Positions 9,124 to 17,919 of a DNA stretch of 64,000 nucleotides are shown piece after piece (position 1 is the stretch's first letter; each line of letters starts with the position of its first letter). The notes beneath the pieces are model-generated. The model worked only from the letters and a program-made list of their open reading frames with translations. It searched no databases and was not told the origin of the DNA. Position numbers and translations under genes: made by a program. Source of the stretch: Orlajensenia stereocauli. GTDB lineage: Bacteria; Actinomycetota; Actinomycetes; Actinomycetales; Microbacteriaceae. The stretch is from NCBI RefSeq assembly GCF_039548895.1, contig NZ_JBCLVG010000003.1. One strand, 5' to 3'.

Positions 9124-10190
9124 GAGGCGTCCTCCTGTGTGGGGGCGGCGTGACGGCCGCGAGGGGGTGCCGCGGGTGCGGCTGGTGCCGGTGCAGCAGG
9201 CGCTGCGGAGGGTGCGGCATCCTGAACCGTCGACGGCTCGGGAGCCGGCGTCGCAGCCGGAACCGGGGGAGCGGCAGCCGGGCGCTGCTCCTGACCCGGG
9301 CGCACGGCCACGTGGTCGGGTTCGAGCGATAGTCGCACCCTGTCGTGCAGGCCGAGGGCTCCGACGAAGTCGTGCGGCAACTGCAGACGACCGACTCGGT
9401 CGAGCACGGCGAACTCCTCCGCGACGGCCTGTTCGGCCCCGTGCTCGTCTGTGCGGGTGCTGCGCAGCACCTCGGTGGAGGTGCGCCCGTCACGGATCTG
9501 CACCGTGCGTGCCACGTGCTCCGACACAGTGGGGTCGTGGGTGACGATGAGCGTCGTCACCCCCAGGCGCTCGTTCACCGAGCGCATGGCCTCGAGGACC
9601 GATGCCGAGGTCGCCTCGTCGAGTTCGCCGGTGGGCTCGTCGGCCAGCAGAACCCGCGGCTCGTTCGCGATGGCGACGGCAATGGCGACGCGCTGCTGCT
9701 GACCGCCCGACATCTGCGCCGGCCGTCGATCGGCGACCCCGGCGACGTCGAGCACCTCGAGCACCTCCCGGACACGTGCGTCGCGATCGCCGCGGGCGCC
9801 GGCGACGGCCAGAGCGGCGGCGACGTTCTCAGCGGCCGTCAGGTAGGGAAGCAGATTCCGTCCGGTCTGCTGCCAGACGAAGCCGACGCTGCGACGACGG
9901 AAGGCCACCCGCTCGCGTCGACCTAGGGCGAGCAGGTCGTGACCGGCCACTCGGGCGATGCCGGCCGTGGGGACATCGAGTCCGGACAGGATGCCGAGCA
10001 GGGTCGACTTCCCGGAGCCGGACGCCCCGATGAGGGCGACCAGCTCGCCGCGATCGAGGCGCAGGTTGAGTCCCTGAAGCGCCTGGACCTCCACCCCCTG
10101 CGCGGTGAAGATGCGGACGAGGTCGGAGCAGATCACGTCGGGCTCGCCGGTCTCTGTCGTGTCGGTCACGCGGGTCTCCGTCTTCTCCAT
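9120..10190 (-). CDS. ABC transporter ATPase with AbrB-like C-terminal domain
   Basis: A 356-residue second ATPase of the operon. Residues ~20-245 are a normal MacB-type ATPase (GASGSGKST, MSGGQQQRVAI, VLLADEPTGELDE, VTHDPTV). Residues ~258-298 then read FAVLDRVGRLQLPHDFV with a following ALGLHDRVRLSLEPDHVAVRP, which has the pattern of a SpoVT/AbrB (MazE-like) swapped-hairpin domain. The last ~58 residues are a Pro/Ala-rich linker-like tail. The ATG at 10190 lies a few bases from the end of the upstream permease gene. The extra domain is not needed for ATP hydrolysis and could be regulatory or a dimerisation module (inference). Confidence 0.9.
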   Translation of the reverse strand: MEKTETRVTDTTETGEPDVICSDLVRIFTAQGVEVQALQGLNLRLDRGELVALIGASGSGKSTLLGILSGLDVPTAGIARVAGHDLLALGRRERVAFRRRSVGFVWQQTGRNLLPYLTAAENVAAALAVAGARGDRDARVREVLEVLDVAGVADRRPAQMSGGQQQRVAIAVAIANEPRVLLADEPTGELDEATSASVLEAMRSVNERLGVTTLIVTHDPTVSEHVARTVQIRDGRTSTEVLRSTRTDEHGAEQAVAEEFAVLDRVGRLQLPHDFVGALGLHDRVRLSLEPDHVAVRPGQEQRPAAAPPVPAATPAPEPSTVQDAAPSAAPAAPAPAAPAAPPRGRHAAPTQEDAS

Positions 10191-10195
10191 GGTTG

Positions 10196-12913
10196 TCAGG
10201 CCTCCACTGTCCTCAGGATCGCACTGGCGTGGGCCCTCCCGGAGGCGAACAGCGCGATGAACGTGCACAGGGCCGTCACCAGCACGAAGCCGAGCACGAG
10301 GGCGAGGGTGAGGAGCGGGTCGACCGCGAGCGCAGGCTGCAGCCGGCCTCCTGTGAATCCGCGCAGGTCGACGCCGGCGAGGATCACGAGCGGCAGGCCG
10401 ATTCCGAGCGCTGCGCCGAACACCAGCGCGACCACGGCCATCGGCGCGATCTCCCAGACGGCGAGCGAGCGAGCCTCACGGCGGCCTCCTCCGAGCATCC
10501 GCAGCAGTACCAGGATTCGGGCCCTGGCCGGGCCTCCGAGCACGAGGGTCATCGCGATGGTGAGGGCGCTGAGCAGGGCCGTGACCGCGATGCCGATGAG
10601 CAGGGCGGACTGCAGGCCGGCCGCAGCCGGAGCCGAGGTCAGGACCGCGGCGGAATCGGCCGGGGTGTCGACCGTCGCCTCGTCACCCGCCACGGCTTGC
10701 ACGGCAGCCCGGGTGGCCTCGAGATCGGAACCGGGCTCGACTCGGAGCAGCATCACGTGGGTGACGGGGTTGACGACTCCGACCCTGTCGGCGAAGCGGC
10801 TGTCGACGACGGCCCAGTTCGCCCGAGTGCTGAGCGCCGTGCTGCCGTCGACCGTCGCGACTATGGTGATCGGCTCTCCGTCGAGGGTGGCATCCGTCGA
10901 CCTGCCGACAGCGGCCGTCGTCGCCCCCGACGCCACGATCGGGACCGCGTCGCCGTCGGCGCGCAGCGCTGCCCCGACCGGAATGGCGCCGGGAGCGTCG
11001 CCCTGCACCCTGCCGAGGGCCTCGGTGTCGACGACGATGATCGAGGTGTTGGTGCGGCGACCGTCGACGTCGATGAGCGCGCTGTTCGCGCCGGACACCG
11101 CAGCGGCGTCCGCGACTCCGGGAACGGTGCCGATCTCCTCCACCTGCTCGGTGGTGAGCGGCGTGCCCTTCACGCGCAGGTCCGCACCAACGGCCGTCAG
11201 TGCTGCGTCGTCGATGCCGGACCGGATGGTCGTGAGCAGTACTCCTGACGAGACGGCGACGGCGACCCCCACAACCAGCGCCAGCACAGGGGCGAGGCCG
11301 GTCGCCGGATCGCGGAGCGCCCGCACCGGTCCGAGGTAGGCGCTGAGGCCCCGCCGCGCGTGCGAGCGCCGAGCCAGCCACGCCAGCGGCAGCGGGTAGA
11401 GCCTGAGCGCGGCAACGCAGACGGCCAGCGCGAGCAGCAGGGGAGCCGCGGCGAGCAGCGGATCGATTCCGGATGCCGCTGCCGCCGTCGTGAGCCCCCG
11501 CTGCATCAGCGCGAAGGTCGCCACGGCCGCGAGGCCGACGACGACGAGCTCGACGATGATCCGCACCCGCCCAGAGGCCCGGCTCGCGCCGTCGAGGTCG
11601 TCGCGCTCGCCGCGCCGGAGGTCGGGCGCCGGAAGCGCGAGGAGCACCGCCGGCAGGAGCCCGAGCAGGACCGGCAGCAGGAGGGCGCCCACCGTGACCT
11701 GGCCGGTGGTGACGAGGATTCCGATGAACGATCCCACGATCGCGGCTGGAACGCCGATCACCAGCCCCTCGTTCGCCATGACGCCACGCAGGGTGCCGCC
11801 GCTCGCTCCTCGGGCCGCGAGCAGGCGAAGGGCATCGGCCCGTCGGCCGCTGATCATCCGGCAGCCGAGCAGCAGCACGGCGATCATCACGCCGAGGGGG
11901 CCGGAGGCCGTCATGGCGAGCACGGCGTCGACGGCGGCATCCGTCGTCAGGGTGTCCTCGATGGTGTCGGACGGACCGGCGGAGAACGACAGCATGGACT
12001 CGAAGAACTCGGTCCGCGTCATCATGACGGTGGGAGGAGCCGACTCGAGGCGGCGCAACTGCTCGACCAGCGCCGGCGCGTCGGCCTGCGTCACGGCGTC
12101 GGGGTCGAGCGGGAACCACACCTCGACGCGCACCGCAGTGGGCGACATGGCGAGGGCGGGAAGCTCCGAGGAGTCGACGAGCCCTGTCACCGTGTACACC
12201 GGAGGGCCGAGCGGCTCCTGCACGAGGCTCGGTTCGAGCAGCAGGGGAGCGTGCGACCAGTAGTCGTCATCGGGGTCGACGGGCTCGAAGACGCCCGACA
12301 GGCGGGCGCTGAACGTCTCGCCACGGTCGGCCTGGATCTGGCGGGTCTCGCCGACGCCCCAGGAGAGGATGTCGGCGTTGACGGTGCCGAGGCCGATCTC
12401 GACGACATCGTCATCCGTCTCAGAGGGCGGCGAGCCGTCGGTGTACCGCACGTGCTCGGAGGATCGCGGGTCGTAGGCGAGGGCCAGCTCGCCGTAGTTC
12501 TCGTCGCCCGCCCTGGTGATGGGCAGGCTGTCCTGCGACAGGAAGTACTGCGGCCGACCCGTCGCCTCGCGGAGCGGAGACGGCAGGCTGTCGTGGAGGG
12601 CCACGACTTCGTCGTTGAACGCGCCCCACGACGGCTGGGACTCCGGTGGCAGCGCATGAGGTCCCGACGTGGCACCGGCGCCGGGGTCGGGCACGCCGAT
12701 CGCACCGCCGGTGATGTCGCGTTGCGCGGGCTCGAGCGCGCTGACGGCGTAGTCGAGCGATCGGGTGTGCATGGCCTCGACCGCCCGCGGCGCTGCGGCC
12801 GCGAGGGCGGACAGCAGGACGACGAGCACGGCCACGGTGAGTCCGCCGGCCGGGTGGGCCGCGAGATGGCGCAGCAGGAGCGCCGGGCCGGAATGTGCTG
12901 AACGACGACTCAC
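10196..12913 (-). CDS. FtsX-like ABC transporter permease
   Basis: A 905-residue permease with an N-terminal membrane segment (LTVAVLVVLLSALAAAAP), a large extracytoplasmic region, a first block of FtsX-type segments near residue 400, a second soluble domain, and a final FtsX block ending in ALFASGRAHASAILRTVEA. The layout is that of duplicated MacB/FtsX permeases. The start is GTG at 12913, which overlaps the stop of the next permease gene (GTGA); longer upstream frames read into that gene and are not believed. It presumably pairs with the 896-residue permease and the two ATPases. Confidence 0.9.
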   Translation of the reverse strand: MSRRSAHSGPALLLRHLAAHPAGGLTVAVLVVLLSALAAAAPRAVEAMHTRSLDYAVSALEPAQRDITGGAIGVPDPGAGATSGPHALPPESQPSWGAFNDEVVALHDSLPSPLREATGRPQYFLSQDSLPITRAGDENYGELALAYDPRSSEHVRYTDGSPPSETDDDVVEIGLGTVNADILSWGVGETRQIQADRGETFSARLSGVFEPVDPDDDYWSHAPLLLEPSLVQEPLGPPVYTVTGLVDSSELPALAMSPTAVRVEVWFPLDPDAVTQADAPALVEQLRRLESAPPTVMMTRTEFFESMLSFSAGPSDTIEDTLTTDAAVDAVLAMTASGPLGVMIAVLLLGCRMISGRRADALRLLAARGASGGTLRGVMANEGLVIGVPAAIVGSFIGILVTTGQVTVGALLLPVLLGLLPAVLLALPAPDLRRGERDDLDGASRASGRVRIIVELVVVGLAAVATFALMQRGLTTAAAASGIDPLLAAAPLLLALAVCVAALRLYPLPLAWLARRSHARRGLSAYLGPVRALRDPATGLAPVLALVVGVAVAVSSGVLLTTIRSGIDDAALTAVGADLRVKGTPLTTEQVEEIGTVPGVADAAAVSGANSALIDVDGRRTNTSIIVVDTEALGRVQGDAPGAIPVGAALRADGDAVPIVASGATTAAVGRSTDATLDGEPITIVATVDGSTALSTRANWAVVDSRFADRVGVVNPVTHVMLLRVEPGSDLEATRAAVQAVAGDEATVDTPADSAAVLTSAPAAAGLQSALLIGIAVTALLSALTIAMTLVLGGPARARILVLLRMLGGGRREARSLAVWEIAPMAVVALVFGAALGIGLPLVILAGVDLRGFTGGRLQPALAVDPLLTLALVLGFVLVTALCTFIALFASGRAHASAILRTVEA

Positions 12914-15600
12914 GATGCCTCCCCGACGGCCGAAGGGCTGGAGGCACGGAGACGCACGGAGCGGGCGTGCAGCGCGATGATGACGGCCAGCGGCAGGCCG
13001 AGGGCGAGCAGGGCCAGTGCGAGGGCGAGCACGCCGACGGATGGTGGCAGGCCCGCGACGAGAGATGCCTCGGCGACGGATGCCGCAGCGAACTGCGCGG
13101 CCGTGAGCGCCACCGTCGCGGCTCCGACGGCGAGCCCGACGAGGCCGCCGGCGACGACGGCGACCATGAGCTCGACAGCGCGGCCCCTGGCCTGCGCACG
13201 CGACGGCACCCCGATCGCGCGGAGGAGCGCCACCTCGCCGGAGCGGGCGGCGCCCAGCGCCGAGAGGATGCCGACGGTCGCGATGAGGGCCAGGGCGATG
13301 GCTGCCCCGACGCCGACCCACACGGCGACGACGACAGGCTCTGCGAGCAGCGTCGCGGCGCCGGGAGCCGCGATCGTGACGGCGTCCGGCCCGGCGGCAG
13401 CGGAGGCGCCGGCGGCCAGCGCGGGCTCGATGGCTGCCGCTACACGAGCCGGATCATCGGCCGCAGCCCAGACCTCGTTCGCCTCGGCCGTCGTGTCGTT
13501 GCCGCGCAGCAGGTCGTCATCGAGGGTGGCGAGCGGGAAGAGCGCCGCGAGCTGGTCGGTCGACCCGGGCACCGACGGCGTCAGGCCGGCGACGACGGCG
13601 GACCCGGAACGCAGCAGGCCGTCGAACTGGTAGTCGAACAGGTCGCCGACCCGCAGCCCGCGCTTGTCGGCGAGGGCGGTCGAGATCACGGCCGGCACGC
13701 CCTGGCCTGCGGCATCCGTCGCCATGATCCGGCCGAGCGGCTCGGTCGATGCCAGCGTGGCATCGGGCTCGCTCGGCAGGGCGAGCGTCTGTGGGGCTGC
13801 AGGCGAGGTCTCGAGGGCGGTCAGCTCGATGACGATCCCGACGGCGCCATCGGCGGCGCTCAGTCGACCATCGACGGCGAGCAGGTTCCAGCCGTCGTCG
13901 GCGGCGGGCAGTTCGGCCGAGAGCGTGACGCGTCCTGGACCGTCGACCTCGAGTGAACCGAGGGCGATCGAGACGAGCGCGCCATCGGCGTCGGCGAGCC
14001 AGGCGCTCAGCGCGATCGCGCCGCGACGGCTGTCGTCCGGTGCCGAGACGCCGAGATCGAGCCGCAACGACTCGGAGCCCTCGGGGAGGGCGAGGCCGGG
14101 CCGTACGTCCTCGGCGAGTGCTGCGGCCATGGCAGCTGTGTCGACGGTGCCGCCGACGTCGGCGAGCACCCCTGTCATCTCCGCGGGCGAGAGGGCTGTG
14201 AGCGAGGCCGGGTCGTCGCCCACCCGGATGGGAGCCGTGGCGACGGGGGCGGCATCCGTCACCCCGTCGATCTCGCGCACCGCAGTCGTCGTCCCGGCCG
14301 TCGAGTCGTCTGCGAGGGCCACCCGCACCGACGTTCCAGTGGCCTGCTGGGCCGAGGCCTCGGCCAGGGCACGCCAGGTCGCGGAGTACCCCGAGGCGAA
14401 CACTGCGCTGCCCACGGCCAGGCAGACCAGGAGCACGGCCACCTGGAACATCGGGAAGCGGCGCGCGACCTGGCGGGCGGCGAGAGAGCCGGCGAGCCCG
14501 GTTCCCCGTGCCGACGCTCGCTCGACGGCGACGACGACGGGCCGCAGCACGAGCACGGCGATCATCGCGCCGGCCACCAGCACGAGCACAGGGGCGAACT
14601 CGGCGATGAGGTCGACGCGCACCCCGCCGTCGGCTGCGGGAACGAGAGGCGAGCCGTACTGCAGCAGCTGAGCTACGGAGACGGATGCTGCGACAGTGGC
14701 GAGAATCGCGCCGGTAGCCGTGACCGCGAGGGTGCCGACGCCTCGGCCCGAGCGCTCTGCCCGACGCCCGGCGGCCCCGCCGATCGCACCCCGTGCGGCG
14801 CTGAAGCCGGCCACGAGAAGCGCCAGAAGGGCGACGGCGACGGCGAACGGCCAGCCGCTCAGCGAGGATGCCTCGACGGGCTGGAGCAACCCCAGCGCGG
14901 CGACGGCGACCGCCGTGCCGACGATCGCCGCCGGGATCACGGTCACGGCCGACTCGAGAACGGCCAGCGTGCCGAGCTGCGGCGCCGTCATCCCTCGCGC
15001 CGTGAGCAGCTCGCCCTCGTCCGCGCGGGCACTGCGGAGAAGGCGGGCGATCTGGGCCAGCGCGAACCACGCGAAGACGAACACGAGCAGCAGCGGAACC
15101 GGCTGCACGGACGCCACCGCGACGACACCGCGATCGAGCTCGGCGAGGGTGGAAGGCAGCGCCCCGGAGCTGGACATCGTCGTGGCGGGGATGGTCGCCG
15201 TGTCGAGCACTGACACGAGGTCGTCGATCTCGTGGCGCAGCTCGGTCGCACCGACGGGCGTCAGCGCGTTCTCGGCCGGGGTGATCACCCACACCAGCCG
15301 GTCGTCTCCGTCGACGAAGCGCTCCACCTCGCCGTGCTCGACCGTCTCGCCGATGAGGGCGTCGACGGCATCCTGGGCGGCCGCAGCATCGTCGGGATCG
15401 GACGGGTCGGCCGTGACCACGAACTCGGTGGATGGTCCGGATGCCGCCAGGGCATCGTGCACGCCGGTCGCCGTCGAGGTGGCGAGCCCGCCGATGATGC
15501 CGACACCGGCCAGCGCCGCTGCGGCCACGACCGCTCCGAGGCCGAGGAGGAGTCCCGCGTGGGCTCGCGCTCGGAGCACGGCGAGACGGATCGATCCCAC
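12910..15600 (-). CDS. FtsX-like ABC transporter permease
   Basis: An 896-residue permease, first gene of the minus-strand operon. It has an N-terminal membrane anchor (LLLGLGAVVAAAALAGVGIIGGL), a soluble domain, a central membrane block around residues 170-400 and a C-terminal FtsX block (ALGAARSGEVALLRAIGVPSRAQARGR) followed by the final segments. A GTG start at 15600 (VGSIRLAVLRARAHA) fits the anchor position. The following permease gene overlaps it by four bases. Similar in plan to its partner but clearly divergent. Substrate unknown. Confidence 0.9.
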   Translation of the reverse strand: MGSIRLAVLRARAHAGLLLGLGAVVAAAALAGVGIIGGLATSTATGVHDALAASGPSTEFVVTADPSDPDDAAAAQDAVDALIGETVEHGEVERFVDGDDRLVWVITPAENALTPVGATELRHEIDDLVSVLDTATIPATTMSSSGALPSTLAELDRGVVAVASVQPVPLLLVFVFAWFALAQIARLLRSARADEGELLTARGMTAPQLGTLAVLESAVTVIPAAIVGTAVAVAALGLLQPVEASSLSGWPFAVAVALLALLVAGFSAARGAIGGAAGRRAERSGRGVGTLAVTATGAILATVAASVSVAQLLQYGSPLVPAADGGVRVDLIAEFAPVLVLVAGAMIAVLVLRPVVVAVERASARGTGLAGSLAARQVARRFPMFQVAVLLVCLAVGSAVFASGYSATWRALAEASAQQATGTSVRVALADDSTAGTTTAVREIDGVTDAAPVATAPIRVGDDPASLTALSPAEMTGVLADVGGTVDTAAMAAALAEDVRPGLALPEGSESLRLDLGVSAPDDSRRGAIALSAWLADADGALVSIALGSLEVDGPGRVTLSAELPAADDGWNLLAVDGRLSAADGAVGIVIELTALETSPAAPQTLALPSEPDATLASTEPLGRIMATDAAGQGVPAVISTALADKRGLRVGDLFDYQFDGLLRSGSAVVAGLTPSVPGSTDQLAALFPLATLDDDLLRGNDTTAEANEVWAAADDPARVAAAIEPALAAGASAAAGPDAVTIAAPGAATLLAEPVVVAVWVGVGAAIALALIATVGILSALGAARSGEVALLRAIGVPSRAQARGRAVELMVAVVAGGLVGLAVGAATVALTAAQFAAASVAEASLVAGLPPSVGVLALALALLALGLPLAVIIALHARSVRLRASSPSAVGEAS

Positions 15601-15692
15601 CGGCGCCCCCTCGTCTCGTCCGCGTCCGCCGCCATGCCGACACTCCCGTCAGCGTAATCGACACTCGGGCAGCAGTCGGCTCGACGCAGCCG

Positions 15693-15720
15693 TTGCGGTC
15701 GACGGATGCGCGGGTATAGT
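15693..15720 (+). promoter_or_regulatory. Strong sigma-70-type promoter
   Basis: -35 TTGCGG at 15693-15698, a 16-base spacer and -10 TATAGT at 15715-15720. It lies in the gap between the minus-strand ABC operon and the plus-strand mini-gene and ABC exporter, and points at the latter. Confidence 0.65.
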
Positions 15721-15790
15721 CTGCAAGGCTGCCTGCCGCCCGAACGCGACGGTGGCACCCAGATCCAACGAAGACGCGCAGGAGGATGCC

Positions 15791-15877
15791 ATGACGAAGA
15801 CACAGAAGCCGACGCCCCGATCCGGAGCGACCACCGGCCTTGTCGTCGCGGCACGCCTCGCCGCGATCACGGAGTAG
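15791..15877 (+). CDS. 28-residue mini-gene, possible leader peptide
   Basis: A 28-codon frame starting ATG after a near-perfect ribosome site (CAGGAGGATGCC) and about 70 bases downstream of a good promoter. The peptide begins MTKTQKPTPRSGATTGLVV and ends in a short Ala-rich stretch and ITE; it is basic at the front and mildly hydrophobic behind, with no cysteine and no signal-peptide shape. It precedes the ABC exporter start by 176 bases, with a 7-bp inverted repeat at 15894-15908 just after its stop. It could be a regulatory leader or a real small protein; I recognise no family. Confidence 0.5.
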   Translation: MTKTQKPTPRSGATTGLVVAARLAAITE

Positions 15878-16053
15878 CCGCACCGCACGCCGCACGGGCG
15901 ACGCCCGTTCCGCACAGCGCCGGTCCGCACGACCGACAGGCGCTCACACCATCAACACCACGCCGACAGCGGGATCCCGCTCGCCGACGCCGGTCTTCAG
16001 CACGGCCGCGCCACGAGCAGGCTCCTCGGCCACCCCGTCAGAGACAGCGAGAC

Positions 16054-17919
16054 ATGCCCGCATCCGTTCAGCACCAGCACCCGCCTCAAGACCGTCCCGG
16101 AACGGTCCGGACCCTGATGAGGCTCTACCCCTACGTCAAGCCCGCCGTGCCCTTCCTCATCCTGGGCGCGGTCTCGGCGCTGCTCGCCAGCCTGGTCGCG
16201 CTCGCCATCCCGCAGATCCTGCAGGTCCTCGTCGACGGTCCGCTGTCGACGGGTGACGCCTCGGCGATCCTGCCGGCCTCGCTGCTCGTCATCGGGCTCG
16301 GCGTGCTCGAGGCCATCCTCATCGGCCTCCGACGCTGGTTCGTGCTCACGCCGGGCACCCACGTCGAGGCGAGCATGCGCAACGGTCTCTACGCGCAGCT
16401 GCAGGACCTCCCGGTGGCGTTCCACGACCGCTGGCCCAGTGGCCAGCTGCTCTCGCGAGCCGTCAGCGACCTCGGCCTCATCCGCCGGTTCCTCGCCTTC
16501 GGCATCATCCTGCTCGTCGTCAACGTGCTCACGATCATCGTGGGGTTCGGCATCCTCATCTCGATGAACTGGATCCTCGGCCTCATCTTCTTCGCCTGCT
16601 CGATCCCGCTCTGGATCTACGGCTTCGTGTTCGAGGGCAAGTACTCCACCATCGCCAGGCGCAGCCAGGACCAGGCAGGAGACCTGGCGACGGCCGTCGA
16701 GGAGTCTGTGCACGGCATCAGGGTGCTGAAGGCGTTCGGCCGGGGAAGGCACGCGCTCAAGAACTTCACCTCGCAGGCCGAGGACCTGCGCGGAACCGAG
16801 ATCGAGAAGGCCCGCGCGATCGCCGGTATCTGGCTGTGGTTGCTCATGGTTCCGGATGTCGCCTTCGCGCTCTGCCTCGTGGTGGGCACCTGGCTCGCGG
16901 CCCAGGGCGAGCTCAGTGTCGGAACGCTGGTGGCCTTCTTCGCGACGGCGACAGTGCTGCGCTTCCCCGTGGAATCGATCGGATTCCTGTTGTCGATGAC
17001 CTTCGACACCCGCACGGCGACCGACCGCTTCTTCGACATCCTCGACGAGGTGAACGCCATCCGCGACCCCGAGGCCCCGGTGACGATCACCGACCCGCAG
17101 GGCGAGCTCCACTTCGACGCCGTGCACTTCCGCTACCAGGACTCGCCTGAGCGCTTTCCCGATCTCGTCGACGGGGTCGAACTCACCCTGCGACCGGGGG
17201 AGACCATGGCGCTCGTCGGACTCACGGGTTCGGGCAAGTCGACCATCACGGCTCTCACCACGCGCCTGTACGACGTCACCGGGGGTGCGGTGCGACTCGA
17301 CGGCGTCGACGTGCGCGACCTCAGCCGCGAGGAGCTGCGTCGTCACATCGCCATGGCCTTCGAGGACGCGACGCTGTTCTCGGCGTCGGTCCGCGACAAC
17401 GTGCTGCTCGGACGCCCCGAGTTCGCAGAGCGCAGTCCTGAAGCGGATGCCGCCCTCGCCGAAGCGCTGGAGATCGCCCAGGCCGGGTTCGTGCACGACC
17501 TCCCCGACGGCGTCGACACCACGGTGGGCGAGGAGGGCATGAGCCTCTCGGGCGGCCAGCGCCAGCGGCTCGCCCTCGCCCGCGCCGTCGCGGCGAAGCC
17601 CGCCGTGCTCGTGCTCGACGACCCGCTGTCGGCGCTCGACGTCGACACCGAGGCGCTCGTGGAGGCAGCCCTGCGCAGGGTGCTCGCCTCGACGACGGCG
17701 CTCATCGTGGCGCACAGGCCGTCGACGGTCATGCTCGCCGACAGGGTCGCACTGCTGCAGGACGGCCGCATCACGGCCGTCGGACGCCATTCCGAGCTGT
17801 TGGAGACCAACGACCACTACAGGTTCGTGATTTCGAGCCTGGAGGACGAGGAGCGCCGCGACCAGGCGCGCCAGACCGACCGAGATCTGTTCGACGAGAA
17901 GGAGGGGGTGAACCGATGA
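16054..17919 (+). CDS. Heterodimeric ABC exporter subunit, degenerate-site half
   Basis: A 621-residue fused membrane-plus-ATPase half-transporter of the type-IV exporter class (multidrug or lipid). Six membrane segments span about residues 30-320, followed by the ATPase: GLTGSGKST, signature LSGGQRQRLAL, and Walker B VLVLDDPLSALD, where Asp replaces the usual catalytic Glu. The frame is open further upstream but ATG 16054 is the first good start; MRLYPYV at 16117 is an alternative. Its stop overlaps the next subunit by four bases. Confidence 0.92.
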   Translation: MPASVQHQHPPQDRPGTVRTLMRLYPYVKPAVPFLILGAVSALLASLVALAIPQILQVLVDGPLSTGDASAILPASLLVIGLGVLEAILIGLRRWFVLTPGTHVEASMRNGLYAQLQDLPVAFHDRWPSGQLLSRAVSDLGLIRRFLAFGIILLVVNVLTIIVGFGILISMNWILGLIFFACSIPLWIYGFVFEGKYSTIARRSQDQAGDLATAVEESVHGIRVLKAFGRGRHALKNFTSQAEDLRGTEIEKARAIAGIWLWLLMVPDVAFALCLVVGTWLAAQGELSVGTLVAFFATATVLRFPVESIGFLLSMTFDTRTATDRFFDILDEVNAIRDPEAPVTITDPQGELHFDAVHFRYQDSPERFPDLVDGVELTLRPGETMALVGLTGSGKSTITALTTRLYDVTGGAVRLDGVDVRDLSREELRRHIAMAFEDATLFSASVRDNVLLGRPEFAERSPEADAALAEALEIAQAGFVHDLPDGVDTTVGEEGMSLSGGQRQRLALARAVAAKPAVLVLDDPLSALDVDTEALVEAALRRVLASTTALIVAHRPSTVMLADRVALLQDGRITAVGRHSELLETNDHYRFVISSLEDEERRDQARQTDRDLFDEKEGVNR

